Source: Ipomoea triloba (lineage: Eukaryota; Streptophyta; Magnoliopsida; Solanales; Convolvulaceae). Taken from it: 64,000 nucleotides of DNA. The notes beneath the pieces are model-generated. The model saw only the letters and a list, made by a program, of their open reading frames with translations. It did no database searches and was not told where the DNA came from. The position numbers and the translations under genes were made by a program. Of the stretch, positions 34,334-46,000 are shown piece by piece (within the stretch, counting starts at the first letter, position 1; each line of letters begins with the position of its first letter). Location: NCBI RefSeq assembly GCF_003576645.1, contig NC_044922.1, positions 25,595,341 to 25,659,340 of the forward strand, given 5' to 3'.

Positions 34334-36852
34334 CTAAAATAGCTTGAGCCTTCCTGTACTGTCCACCAGCCTAGAAATCTTTTGAGCAGCAGTAGCCAAT
34401 GTCTCATTGCTTTTGCAAAATGCAAACCTGATGTACCTCCTAGCATAGGAAGAAGTTACCTGAGAAGGCTTGTCAACATACGAGTGGCTATGGAAGAATC
34501 CACTACCAGGTACAGCCACAACTCCTGCCTGTTTGATTAATTCCTCTACAAATTCAACCTGAAATTATTCAAGTTACTAATTATAACTGCCAGTAGGATC
34601 TCATGGTTTATTATGAATATAAAATCTGGGCAAGAGTTTTATTAGCACTTTTGGATGTAAAGGTTGAGCCCTGAAGTCCTGATGCATTTTATAGTTCTGT
34701 TGGAGCTTACTGCAATAGGACGCACTATGGCACAGTTGCACAGATGAAGGTCATATATGGATTCTCACTTACATCTAAGGAAATGGAAGGTTAAAATGTC
34801 AGTTTTCCTGTTTGAACATAAGTCTATTTCCCTAATATGCCTAGAGAATTAAGTTCACTAATAGGCGCAACAAATGCAAGTGTTGATAAGAAATTCAAAC
34901 GGATATTTATTAACTCAAGTGAGTTCAAATGTTTTCAAAAGATGATAATAACTGAAGGCATTAAGCAGAGAGAACTTACATCAGAAAGTGTGCAAGTTTC
35001 AGGAAGCTCTGCAAATACGAAAACAGAACCCTTGGGCATTGATTGGATTTGGAAGCCAACTTTTGCAAGCAACTCAGCCAGGAAATCTCTTTTTGATTCA
35101 TAGTCCTGTTCACCAAATCAAATATTATCAAAGATCATAAAACATCTTCCACTAGCTTTCAACAATTATAACTACAGAAGTTAAAAATGCCAATGAGTGT
35201 TACTTTTCTCAATGAATTGAAGTATTCAGAGGGGCTCCTTAATGCAATCAAGGCAGCTTCCTGGAAAGGAGCCGGGGCAGAGTCCGTAATTTTAACATGA
35301 ATGTTTCTAATCGCTGAAGCAATGCAAGAAGGAGCAATCGCCCATCCAATCCGCCAACCTAAAATAATGCATGATAAAATCAATAAACTACTGCAGCTAA
35401 ATTTATCATAGATCTTCATAACTGAAGAGTATAGATCATTAAGGCAAAGAAAAGGACAATTTAAAACAAAGCATGACCCTATTTTAGGTAGCTTAAACAG
35501 TACCAGTTAGACTGTATGTTTTTGACAGGGAAGATGTGATGATGGTCCGATGTTGCATTCCCGGAAATGTGGCAAGTGATATATGTCTTTCCTTGTCAAA
35601 AGTTATATGCTCGTATACCTACAGAAACATCAAACACAAAATGAAATTGCAGAAACTGGGAATGATAAATAAAACATAATGGGTTGGGAGAATACTAGTT
35701 TCTAGTGGAAATGAAACAAGTACCAGCGAATTTATCCACACCTCATCTGTTACAGCTATAATGTTGTGCGTTTGACAAGCTCTAGCAATAATCTCAAGCT
35801 CAGCCTTAGTGAAAACCTTTCCAGTAGGGTTGTGAGGACTGTACAAATTTTTTTTTTATCAGTACTATCAAATTTCAATGCAAAAAAAAAGAAGAGGAAA
35901 TTAAAAAAAAAGGCATGACATCTTTCAAAATTGAGTGCATATATTTGCAAGCCCTTGTTGACTAAGAAGTAAGAACTACTGGTAGAAAATAAAGCTCTCC
36001 CATCAATTCCATCATACCTGTTTAGAACTATTGCTTTTGTCCTGCTCGTAAAAGACTTATTCAGTTTCTCTTGATCCAGTGTCCAATGAGGAGGGTCAAG
36101 AGGCACATAAACCTGTGAATTACATTTATTAAAAAAAAAAAAAAAAGAAGTTTGTCTGTAGCATGACAGCATAGATCAACCCAAGAATACAATATTTTGA
36201 AACTTACAGGTACTCCTCCTGCTAATGTAATACACACTTCATATGTCTCATACACTGGATCAAGAAGTATGACTTCATCGCCCTGATTAATTACTAAGCA
36301 ATTAAATAAAACAGGAAAGTTACTAATTTGGGCAAGTTAATTATTCCTTAAGAAACCATTAGAACCCAATAAAGAGCACTGTGAGACAATACTTGCAAAC
36401 ATCGTTGCTGCAAAAGCCTCAGATTGTCCACAGCAAACAACAATATCAGTGAGAGGGTCAACATCTAGGCCATGAATCTCTTTGGCTCTAAGCGCCACAA
36501 GGTCACAAAGTCCTTGAACATGTCTGTAATAATATCGAACACTAATCAGATTATACTAATAACTAACTAACAGCAAGTTATATTTTTGCCTCTTTGCGAG
36601 TTTATTAACCGGAGATAATCCGTGACTAATAATTCGTAATCTACAATCATAGAATGAAGGGAGAATAGACCTGTATTGATTGTAGTCGGAATTGATGGCA
36701 GAAATGGCAGCAGCTTTGAAGATAGCCGGGGCTGGGAAATCAGGGAAACCCTCGGCGAGGTTGATGGCGTTGCATTTTTCAGCGAGATAGGATAGCTGTT
36801 GAATAGGAGAGGATTTTAGGTTCTTTGCCGCCGAAGATAACTTCTCCTCCAT
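34334..36852 (-). CDS. PLP-dependent aminotransferase, kynurenine/glutamine transaminase-like
   Basis: Complete gene of nine exons: 36671-36852, 36393-36523, 36208-36293, 36018-36112, 35742-35838, 35504-35618, 35204-35358, 34980-35105 and 34334-34558. Phases join cleanly into 403 residues. Class I/II aminotransferase landmarks: GFPDF near the N-terminus, SPHNPTGK with Asn168, DEVYEH with Asp196 and Tyr199, the PLP lysine in SSLSKTYSLTGWRIGW (Lys230), and Arg373 in RYIRFAF for substrate carboxylate binding. The family moves amino groups from amino acids such as kynurenine, glutamine or methionine to 2-oxo acids. The exact substrate cannot be read from sequence. No transit peptide is evident, so a cytosolic enzyme is likely. 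Exon 1 and upstream DNA are copied in inverted orientation at 42.3-43.05 kb. Confidence 0.93.
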
Positions 36853-37355
36853 GCCTGCTTTATCTACTCTACACCGTTCAAAGCAAGACCTAGAAACAGC
36901 TGACAGATGAAGATAAATTGAACTGTGAATGCCAACAATAATTTTGGGATAAATGTTAAATAATTTCCAGTATGCCGCTAAAATACAATTTGATTATTGA
37001 ATTGATTAAGTAGTGAATTAAACTAATGAGGACACAAAAGTTGTGCAATCATCGTGATTACACATTTACACGTTACCTCCGAAAGGCGCCAAATTTGCTT
37101 ATGATTGTATAGTTCACAATCCTTGTCCTTGTTCAGCTCCCATTGACGAAGTCCGGCATAGCCAAGCGATAGTGAAGATCTTACTTTTCCGGCAACTGTC
37201 CACGGTGGCAGAGTTGAAACAAAAGACGGCGTATCGGCAATCGTCTTTGTGGTCATCGTGACTTTTGCCGAGACCGCCAAGGAGCCAACCTTGTCGACGA
37301 TGATTAGCATAGATTTCCCGTTATGTATCTAATGTCGTTACAAGTAGTTATACAC
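36561..37355. repeat. Duplication block X, first copy
   Basis: This holds part of aminotransferase intron 1, exon 1 and the upstream region to the T-tract at 37356. It recurs as the reverse complement at about 42268-43052 with only small differences. See the findings for the X-Y-X'-Y' layout. Confidence 0.92.
37077..37310 (-). CDS. Orphan 78-codon exon upstream of the aminotransferase
   Basis: The minus-strand frame starts MLIIVDKVGSLAVSAKVTMT and ends LSE followed by the donor GAG|GTAACG, in phase 0. It looks coding (balanced composition, PPWTVAGKV and LGYAGLRQWELNK segments). The next exon downstream on this strand would be aminotransferase exon 1, but the phases do not fit the aminotransferase start. 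It may be the first exon of a gene otherwise lost or rearranged. In the inverted copy (42313-42543, plus strand) one G of the donor is missing. Family not recognised. Confidence 0.4.
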
Positions 37356-38590
37356 TTTTTTTTTTTTTTTTTTTGGTCAAGGAGTGTTATAGTAAATAAT
37401 AAAGTAAAGAATGAGTATTGTGAGACCGTCTCAAGGATATTTATATGTTAAATGGATCAGGTCATGATAGAAATGTAATACGGAGTATTATGTTTTTAAA
37501 AAAAAAAAAGTAATACTAATCGTGTACTTATATAAAAAGTGTAATACTTTTGAGAAAAAAATATAATATTTTAAATAAAAAATATAATATTAAGAGTTGA
37601 AAAGTTAATTATAATGAAAATTGTAATACTTATGTGGAAAAATGTAATACTTAAAAACAAAATCCGACCATCTCACAAATAAGATCCATGAGACTATCAT
37701 GGTCTCATAGGAGATTTTGCCTTAGTGAGTATTAAAATAATCCGTTAACTACAACAATTGTGACCGGACCCATCACAAAACTGGATTAATAGCATAGATT
37801 CTCCCTTTCTCAACTTTACACTCGTCCCTGCAATCTTTGTGCTTTAGCCCCTAACTTTATTTCTTGATCCAATTTAAACCCCAAAAGATGCTCCAATTAA
37901 TTCCGAAACCCATTACCCTCGAATATCCCCTCCCTAGCCTAATTAACCTTGGGCCTATGCCCCATGGCTCCATCACGAGTCTATTACTTCTTCAAGTTGT
38001 CAACTAGAGGAAGTAGTAGACCCTAACTTCCACATCTCACCTCACGGTTGTCAACTAGAGGAAGTAGTAGACCCTAACTTCCACATCTCACCTCACGGCC
38101 CCCATATTGACAATCGAACTAGAACTTTCCTACCTCCTCACGATTGTTATTAGGCTATGCTCTCGAACTTAACCCAACCACTATCCAAATCTTTGAGCAC
38201 TCTAAAACAAAACCCTCTCTATGCTTTCTCTATTCTTCTCCTTGTAATGTATTTCACCATGACCTTTATTCCACATTAAATGCTTCATGGGAAATTTTTG
38301 GACTTGACCCACCCCTATCCAGATTCACGAGCTGACATGTTCCTCTTTATATAGTTATAGGAATCTTGCGTTCTAACTTGAGAAATAATTTAAACCCATA
38401 TTACCACTTTTTCATCTTGGGACGCGAGACATCATAACTTTCCCTCCTTATGCCTTCACTATTTTTTCCCCCTTTTGAGCGTTTGGTAGCTAGTACCATT
38501 TCAACGCTCCTCCTCGAAACGCGGGGTGTCCTAGCTTTCTTCCTTATGCTTTCACTTTTTTTTCTTAGTCGCTAGGTAGCTAGCCGCTTC

Positions 38591-38615
38591 NNNNNNNNNN
38601 NNNNNNNNNNNNNNN
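38591..38615. other. 25-N gap with no missing sequence
   Basis: The second copy of this stretch (44290-44300) reads CCGCTTCACATTCTCC without interruption, so the bases either side of the N run abut exactly. The gap is an arbitrary scaffold spacer. Confidence 0.88.
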
Positions 38616-38723
38616 ACATTCTCCGCTACCCCTCGGAATAGGTCTCCTACTTTCAGAGGAAATTATAATGACAGTCCGGCGTCCCCTCTTTTCTATACAT
38701 TCCTTCTTGCAATTCTGTCCCAG

Positions 38724-38890
38724 TCAATGAAATTCATGAGTTCCCCCAGATTGAATGAGGAACTCAATTTCCCTTTTTAGAGTATGACATTCATCCGTAT
38801 CATGAACATGCTTATTGTGAAAACGACAATATTTAGATTTATTGATCCACGACGCCTCCACAGTGGGTGGGGGCCAGGGAAGGAGTTGCA
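38724..38890 (-). pseudogene. Gypsy gag relic (first copy)
   Basis: The minus strand encodes WINKSKYCRFHNKHVHDTDE followed by CHTLKREIEFLIQSGG and a stop. The spaced C, H, H, C residues followed by LKREIE are typical of the zinc-binding end of plant Ty3/Gypsy gag. Flanking DNA over 37.8-39.05 kb is probably from the same dead element. Confidence 0.72.
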
Positions 38891-39595
38891 CCATGTTACA
38901 TTCTTACACATAGGCTAAGACTTTGTTGGGCTACGTTGTCAAAAGGCCAATGCTATTAGTTGGTACATCCTTGAGGACCTTGACGGCACGCTTAAGATTG
39001 ATAACTTGTCCCCCGAGACTTGCTTGTGCTCTTGGGACCTTTCTACAAGGTGATCAACCGTTTTTTTTAATTTTTTTTAAATTTCATATTTATTTATATA
39101 TATAGTTTATTGTTTTTTTTTCTCTTCTTTTTCTAGTTCCATACGATAATTTCTATATATAGACACACATAGATATACACATACACAGTTGAGTTAAAAA
39201 TAAACAAATAAATAGATACATATACACACATATATGCGTGTATGATATATATATATATTCAAAAAATTCTAAAATATAAATGAGATAGAATTACAAAACA
39301 GTATTTGACCAATAATGAAATGAAAAAAAACTCTATTTATAAAAGTAAGTTGAAAAATACCTCTAAATAAGATTTAAAACTACCGGGAAAATATAAAACT
39401 CAGATAGTCCCCATAAAAATCTAGCCCTAATCACACATTTGTTGCTCCACAATTTCCTCTTCACAACCGTCTTCTTCGATTCACCTCCCTCCGGCCAGCT
39501 GTCCAGTCTCCGGTGCGGCATTTCCTTGTCCACGCGGCTTTATTATATCCAGTGGCTCGGCATTGGAATGCTGCTAGTGCTGGCCACGGCGAACA

Positions 39596-42214
39596 ATGAT
39601 GTTTCTCAACGTATAAGCATCTTTTATCTATTAATTTCTATTATTTTAGCTTTTCTCCATGGAATTAATCACGGAAATTTACTTGATGGAACAAATTAAA
39701 ATGTTCTTTAATACTTACTGCAGGAAAACGAAGACTCTGATCAAAGTATTTCTGGTAAGATTAAGCTTGAGTAAAAAATGGAGTAATTTTTAGATAAAGT
39801 GATGTCAACATTGATTTTGTTTCTTCTTTATTGATAATCAGAAGATGAAGATGTAGACTATAAATGGTCAAGGAACATTGTTTCCTTAGGCAGTGCTTCT
39901 GAGGACAAGGTTGGTTATAAACACCATTGTTAATTTTGTTATGTCATAAATTTTCCACTAGCCCATGGATGCCAAATACTACTTTAGAAGTGGCTAACTT
40001 CACATTGTTTATAATATGGAGTATATAATTGCAGTAAGACTAGCATGTTTTAATTGATATTTATTTTATTTTATTTTTTTTATATATATTTTCAACCCTT
40101 CTATGCATGAGGCAATTTGAGTATTGATGAACACAACACTTTCTCATTTCTGTAGGAGGAAACAGGAAACAAGAAACAAGAAACTAATTTATTACGATGA
40201 CTAGAATCTTGATAAATAATCATGCTTATATGTGCTTCTTTCTGATCATATTTCTGCAGGGAAATATACAGATTCTTTCGCATCTTGAGACGCTGAAAGG
40301 TAATTTTCAGAACTGGCTCATCTACTTTATTCTTTAGCCTTATTCTCATTAGAGTTGTTCTTATCTTGGAGCACATCCTCATATATCTGGAAACTTAGCC
40401 GTATCTGTCATGTGCAGATGTTCACAACCTTGATTGCGCAACGAAGGTTACCATTGAATGTCAACAGGTACAACTTGTTGACTGGAAAAAGATAATCTTT
40501 AACAGGCACAAATTGGTGATCTGAAAAGGATCCATGGATTATAAAATATGTACTTGCACCTTGCCTTATCAATAGTCCAAATATGCTGCCATTCCTGAAT
40601 GAGAAGTTAAAGAGAAAAATGTACTCTTTTACTGAAATTGTTCCTGTTCATGGGAAAGATCATAACTCTAGCACACCAATCTTATGATTGCTATCGTGGT
40701 TTTGATCAGTGGAAGAAAAATGCAAAGCTACTGGATCAGTTTAGTGTAGATGGATAATTCCAGTCACTATGTTATAGGTTGAATATATTTGTTATTACAG
40801 AGGCAAAAAATATATGTATTGAAGATGATGTTGAGCATCCTGTTTTCAACAATGAGGATCATTTTGGTATGGCTTCTGGTTGCAATTCAGATGAGAAAAT
40901 TGGCATCTTTCCTGTGTTGGAACAAATTTGCAGTTCTGAAGAGGAAATTATTTCTGAAGATGAGGTATGAAAGAACACTTCACTATCTGTTTTCAGTATT
41001 TAGTACTATGATAAATGACTATATTCCCTTGCATGTTCAAACATTTCTAGAAGATTCTTGCTGGAAGTGTAAAATGCAAGAGGGAGGGCTCACCATCAAG
41101 AGCTGGTGGACATACTGAGGCAGCACTCTATTTAAATGAAAATTCTGGCTCTTCATCTGTGTGTGGTATCTCACCAAAACTAATGAATCCATCTAATGGT
41201 ACTAGTTGATTATGCTTATTTAACATTTGATGACTGTATTTTTCATTTGTGCATATTGGAAATAGGTAAACTTTATGATGCCTTCAATTTCTCATTTTCT
41301 CCCAAATGCAAAGTTGCCACTTTCAAGGATTGGTAATCTGCTTCTTAATGTACTTAATTTGTTCTTGCAGCAGATATTTCATTCAATTTCTAAGTTTATC
41401 CTTCTCATAAATGAGAGCTCATGGACGAAATTCAATGGAGAATTATAAAAATTTTTATATTAGACAGGGATTGTTGGGAAACTAGAACTACTAACCTTAT
41501 GTGATTAAGCTGAGGTTCATTGGCAAAATAGGAGAATTGTGTTATCACCTGTACTCTACTCTAGGAGTGCTTTTCACTCTTTGATCTTTTCTGGTTAACT
41601 TTTTTTTGATATTTTCTAGCAACTCTGTTAGCTGATTTTTACAATAGGTTATGAACTAATGCAGGAAACCAGGGGAAAACCAAGCACAAATTTTTATTTC
41701 GTTTCAACAGAAAGAAGGAAGGCATTCCTTTTGTTGCCCATGATACCAATAAAAGTAACACGTCATTATCTCTGCTTCCACAAAGTGTAGAATTAGACAC
41801 AGCTCCATGTATGTTTGGGAAAAAGTTGACAGAGGACTTGTTGGATAATATGCAACAAAATGAAATAGAACTGATAGAGAATGATGCAGTGCCATCTGAA
41901 ATAGCAGTTGAACACAAAATCCAGTGAGCGTTCAATGGCTGAGCTTCTGGATTGTTTTCAGGAGAAGAGGGGTTTGCAGTTTGAGAATTCTATAAATGTT
42001 AGCTTGCGTGCTTCTAACTTTCATTTCCTTATATATTGTAAATTTGAAATTTTCAATATCATTATTGTTATTGGATTTTGTCCAGCATAGTAATATAAAA
42101 GGAAGAAGGGTAAAGAATTTTCCAAAGAGAAATATATCAACACTGGGTGATAGGAATGTAATTGATGATGACATACCCGAGACACTGGATAGTGAACCGC
42201 CAATGGATGCTGAG
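39596..42214 (+). pseudogene. Truncated, frameshifted copy of the uncharacterised 504-aa gene
   Basis: It contains the first nine coding exons of the gene at 45288-49052, then stops where block X' begins. Two 1-nt differences break the frame compared with the intact copy: six A instead of seven in exon 6 (near 40805), and an extra A in ACACAAAATCCAG (near 41915). The last exons are missing. Both lesions are homopolymer length changes, so sequencing error cannot be excluded, but the truncation alone makes this copy incomplete. Confidence 0.85.
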
Positions 42215-42267
42215 GTAAAGTGTTTCCTTTGGTAGTTTCTTCCTGGAAATTCTGTACAGTAAGTGAA

Positions 42268-43052
42268 GTGTATAACTACTTGTAACGACATTAGATACAT
42301 AACGGGAAATCTATGCTAATCATCGTCGACAAGGTTGGCTCCTTGGCGGTCTCGGCAAAAGTCACGATGACCACAAAGACGATTGCCGATACGCCGTCTT
42401 TTGTTTCAACTCTGCCACCGTGGACAGTTGCCGGAAAAGTAAGATCTTCACTATCGCTTGGCTATGCCGGACTTCGTCAATGGGAGCTGAACAAGGACAA
42501 GGATTGTGAACTATACAATCATAAGCAAATTTGGCGCCTTTCGGAGTAACGTGTAAATGTGTAATCACGATGATTGCACAACTTTTGTGTCCTCATTAGT
42601 TTAATTCACTACTTAATCAATTCAATAATCAAATTGTATTTTAGCGGCATACTGGAAATTATTTAACATTTATCCCAAAATTATTGTTGGCATTCACAGT
42701 TCAATTTATCTTCATCTGTCAGCTGTTTCTAGGTCTTGCTTTGAACGGTGTAGAGTAGATAAAGCAGGCATGGAGGAGAAGTTATCTTCGGCGGCAAAGA
42801 ACCTAAAATCCTCTCCTATTCAACAGCTATCCTATCTCGCTGAAAAATGCAACGCCATCAACCTCGCCGAGGGTTTCCCTGATTTCCCAGCCCGGCTATC
42901 TTCAAAGCTGCTGCCATTTCTGCCATCAATTCCGACTACAATCAATACAGGTCTATTCTCCCTTCATTCTATGATTGTAGATTACGAATTATTAGTCACG
43001 GATTATCTCCGGTTAATAAACTCGCAAAGAGGCAAAAAATATAACTTGCTGT
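42268..43052. repeat. Duplication block X', inverted copy
   Basis: Reverse complement of 36561-37355. It joins Y at GTAAGTGA|AGTGTATAAC and Y' at GTTAGTTAG|T-tract. Confidence 0.92.
42770..42951 (+). pseudogene. Copy of aminotransferase exon 1 only
   Basis: It repeats the exon starting MEEKLSSAAKNLKSSP on the plus strand, but one C is missing in CCAGCCCGGC (near 42890), which shifts the frame after GFPDFPA. No other aminotransferase exons follow. It is non-functional as an enzyme gene. Confidence 0.88.
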
Positions 43053-46000
43053 TAGTTAGTTTTTTTTTTTTTTTTTTTGGTCAAGGAGTGTTATAGTAAA
43101 TAATAAAGTAAAGAATGAGTATTGTGAGACCGTCTCAAGGATATTTATATGTTAAATGGATCAGGTCATGATAGAAATGTAATACGGAGTATTATGTTTT
43201 TAAAAAAAAAAAAGTAATACTAATCGTGTACTTATATAAAAAGTGTAATACTTTTGAGAAAAAAATATAATATTTTAAATAAAAAATATAATATTAAGAG
43301 TTGAAAAGTTAATTATAATGAAAATTGTAATACTTATGTGGAAAAATGTAATACTTAAAAACAAAATCCGACCATCTCACAAATAAGATCCATGAGACTA
43401 TCATGGTCTCATAGGAGATTTTGCCTTAGTGAGTATTAAAATAATCCGTTAACTACAACAATTGTGACCGGACCCATCACAAAACTGGATTAATAGCATA
43501 GATTCTCCCTTTCTCAACTTTACACTCGTCCCTGCAATCTTTGTGCTTTAGCCCCTAACTTTATTTCTTGATCCAATTTAAACCCCAAAAGATGCTCCAA
43601 TTAATTCCGAAACCCATTACCCTCGAATATCCCCTCCCTAGCCTAATTAACCTTGGGCCTATGCCCCATGGCTCCATCACGAGTCTATTACTTCTTCAAG
43701 TTGTCAACTAGAGGAAGTAGTAGACCCTAACTTCCACATCTCACCTCACGGTTGTCAACTAGAGGAAGTAGTAGACCCTAACTTCCACATCTCACCTCAC
43801 GGCCCCCATATTGACAATCGAACTAGAACTTTCCTACCTCCTCACGATTGTTATTAGGCTATGCTCTCGAACTTAACCCAACCACTATCCAAATCTTTGA
43901 GCACTCTAAAACAAAACCCTCTCTATGCTTTCTCTATTCTTCTCCTTGTAATGTATTTCACCATGACCTTTATTCCACATTAAATGCTTCATGGGAAATT
44001 TTTGGACTTGACCCACCCCTATCCAGATTCACGAGCTGACATGTTCCTCTTTATATAGTTATAGGAATCTTGCGTTCTAACTTGAGAAATAATTTAAACC
44101 CATATTACCACTTTTTCATCTTGGGACGCGAGACATCATAACTTTCCCTCCTTATGCCTTCACTATTTTTTCCCCCTTTTGAGCGTTTGGTAGCTAGTAC
44201 CATTTCAACGCTCCTCCTCGAAACGCGGGGTGTCCTAGCTTTCTTCCTTATGCTTTCACTTTTTTTTCTTAGTCGCTAGGTAGCTAGCCGCTTCACATTC
44301 TCCGCTACCCCTCGGAATAGGTCTCCTACTTTCAGAGGAAATTATAATGACAGTCCGGCGTCCCCTCTTTTCTATACATTCCTTCTTGCAATTCTGTCCC
44401 AGTCAATGAAATTCATGAGTTCCCCCAGATTGAATGAGGAACTCAATTTCCCTTTTTAGAGTATGACATTCATCCGTATCATGAACATGCTTATTGTGAA
44501 AACGACAATATTTAGATTTATTGATCCACGACGCCTCCACAGTGGGTGGGGGCCAGGGAAGGAGTTGCACCATGTTACATTCTTACACATAGGCTAAGAC
44601 TTTGTTGGGCTACGTTGTCAAAAGGGCCAATGCTATTAGTTGGTACATCCTTGAGGACCTTGACGGCACGCTTAAGATTGATAACTTGTCCCCCGAGACT
44701 TGCTTGTGCTCTTGGGACCTTTCTACAAGGTGATCAACCGTTTTTTTTAATTTTTTTTTAAATTTCATATTTATGTTTATATATATAGTTTATTGTTTTT
44801 TTTTTCTCTTCTTTTTCTAGTTCCATACGATAATTTCTATATATAGACACACATAGATATACACATACACAAGTTGAGTTAAAAAAATAAACAAATAAAT
44901 AGATACATATACACACATATATGCGTGTATGATAAAAATTATTATATTATTTCAAAATCAATTCTAAATAAAATGAGATAGAATTACAAAACAGTATTGA
45001 CCAATAATGAAATGAAAAAAAACTCTATTTATAAAGTAAGTTGAAAAATACCTCTAAATAAGATTTAAAACTACCGGGAAAATATAAAACTCAGATAGTC
45101 CCCATAAAAATCTAGCCCTAATCACACATTTGTTGCTCCACAATTTTCCTCTTCACAACCGTCTTCTTCGATTCACCTCCCTCCGGCCAGCTGTCCAGTC
45201 TCCGGTGCGGCATTTCCTTGTCCACGCGGCTTTATTATATCCAGTGGCTCGGCATTGGAATGCTGCTAGTGCTGGCCACGGCGAACAATGATGTTTCTCA
45301 ACGTATAAGCATCTTTTATCTATTAATTTCTATTATTTTAGCTTTTCTCCATGGAATTAATCACGGAAATTTACTTGATGGAACAAATTAAAATGTTCTT
45401 TAATACTTACTGCAGGAAAACGAAGACTCTGATCAAAGTATTTCTGGTAAGATTAAGCTTGAGTAAAAAATGGAGTAATTTTTAGATAAAGTGATGTCAA
45501 CATTGATTTTGTTTCTTCTTTATTGATAATCAGAAGATGAAGATGTAGACTATAAATGGTCAAGGAACATTGTTTCCTTAGGCAGTGCTTCTGAGGACAA
45601 GGTTGGTTATAAACACCATTGTTAATTTTGTTATGTCATAAATTTTCCACTAGCCCATGGATGCCAAATACTACTTTAGAAGTGGCTAACTTCACATTGT
45701 TTATAATATGGAGTATATAATTGCAGTAAGACTAGCATGTTTTAATTGATATTTATTTTATTTTATTTTTTTTATATATATTTTCAACCCTTCTATGCAT
45801 GAGGCAATTTGAGTATTGATGAACACAACACTTTCTCATTTCTGTAGGAGGAAACAGGAAACAAGAAACAAGAAACTAATTTATTACGATGACTAGAATC
45901 TTGATAAATAATCATGCTTATATGTGCTTCTTTCTGATCATATTTCTGCAGGGAAATATACAGATTCTTTCGCATCTTGAGACGCTGAAAGGTAATTTTC

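Larger units (their letters stand above)
37356..42258. repeat. Duplication block Y, first copy
   Basis: It starts in a T-tract (about 37353-37374, then GGTCAAGGAG) and ends inside an intron at CAGTAAGTGA. It recurs directly at about 43053-47960 at roughly 99% identity by eye. It contains AT-rich sequence, a Gypsy gag relic, and a truncated copy of the gene that is intact at 45288-49052. A 51-bp tandem duplication near 37998-38098 is present in both copies and so predates the duplication. Confidence 0.92.

Noticed and set aside
42770..43096. A second functional aminotransferase gene
   Set aside because: Only exon 1 is present and it carries a frameshift; no downstream exons follow.
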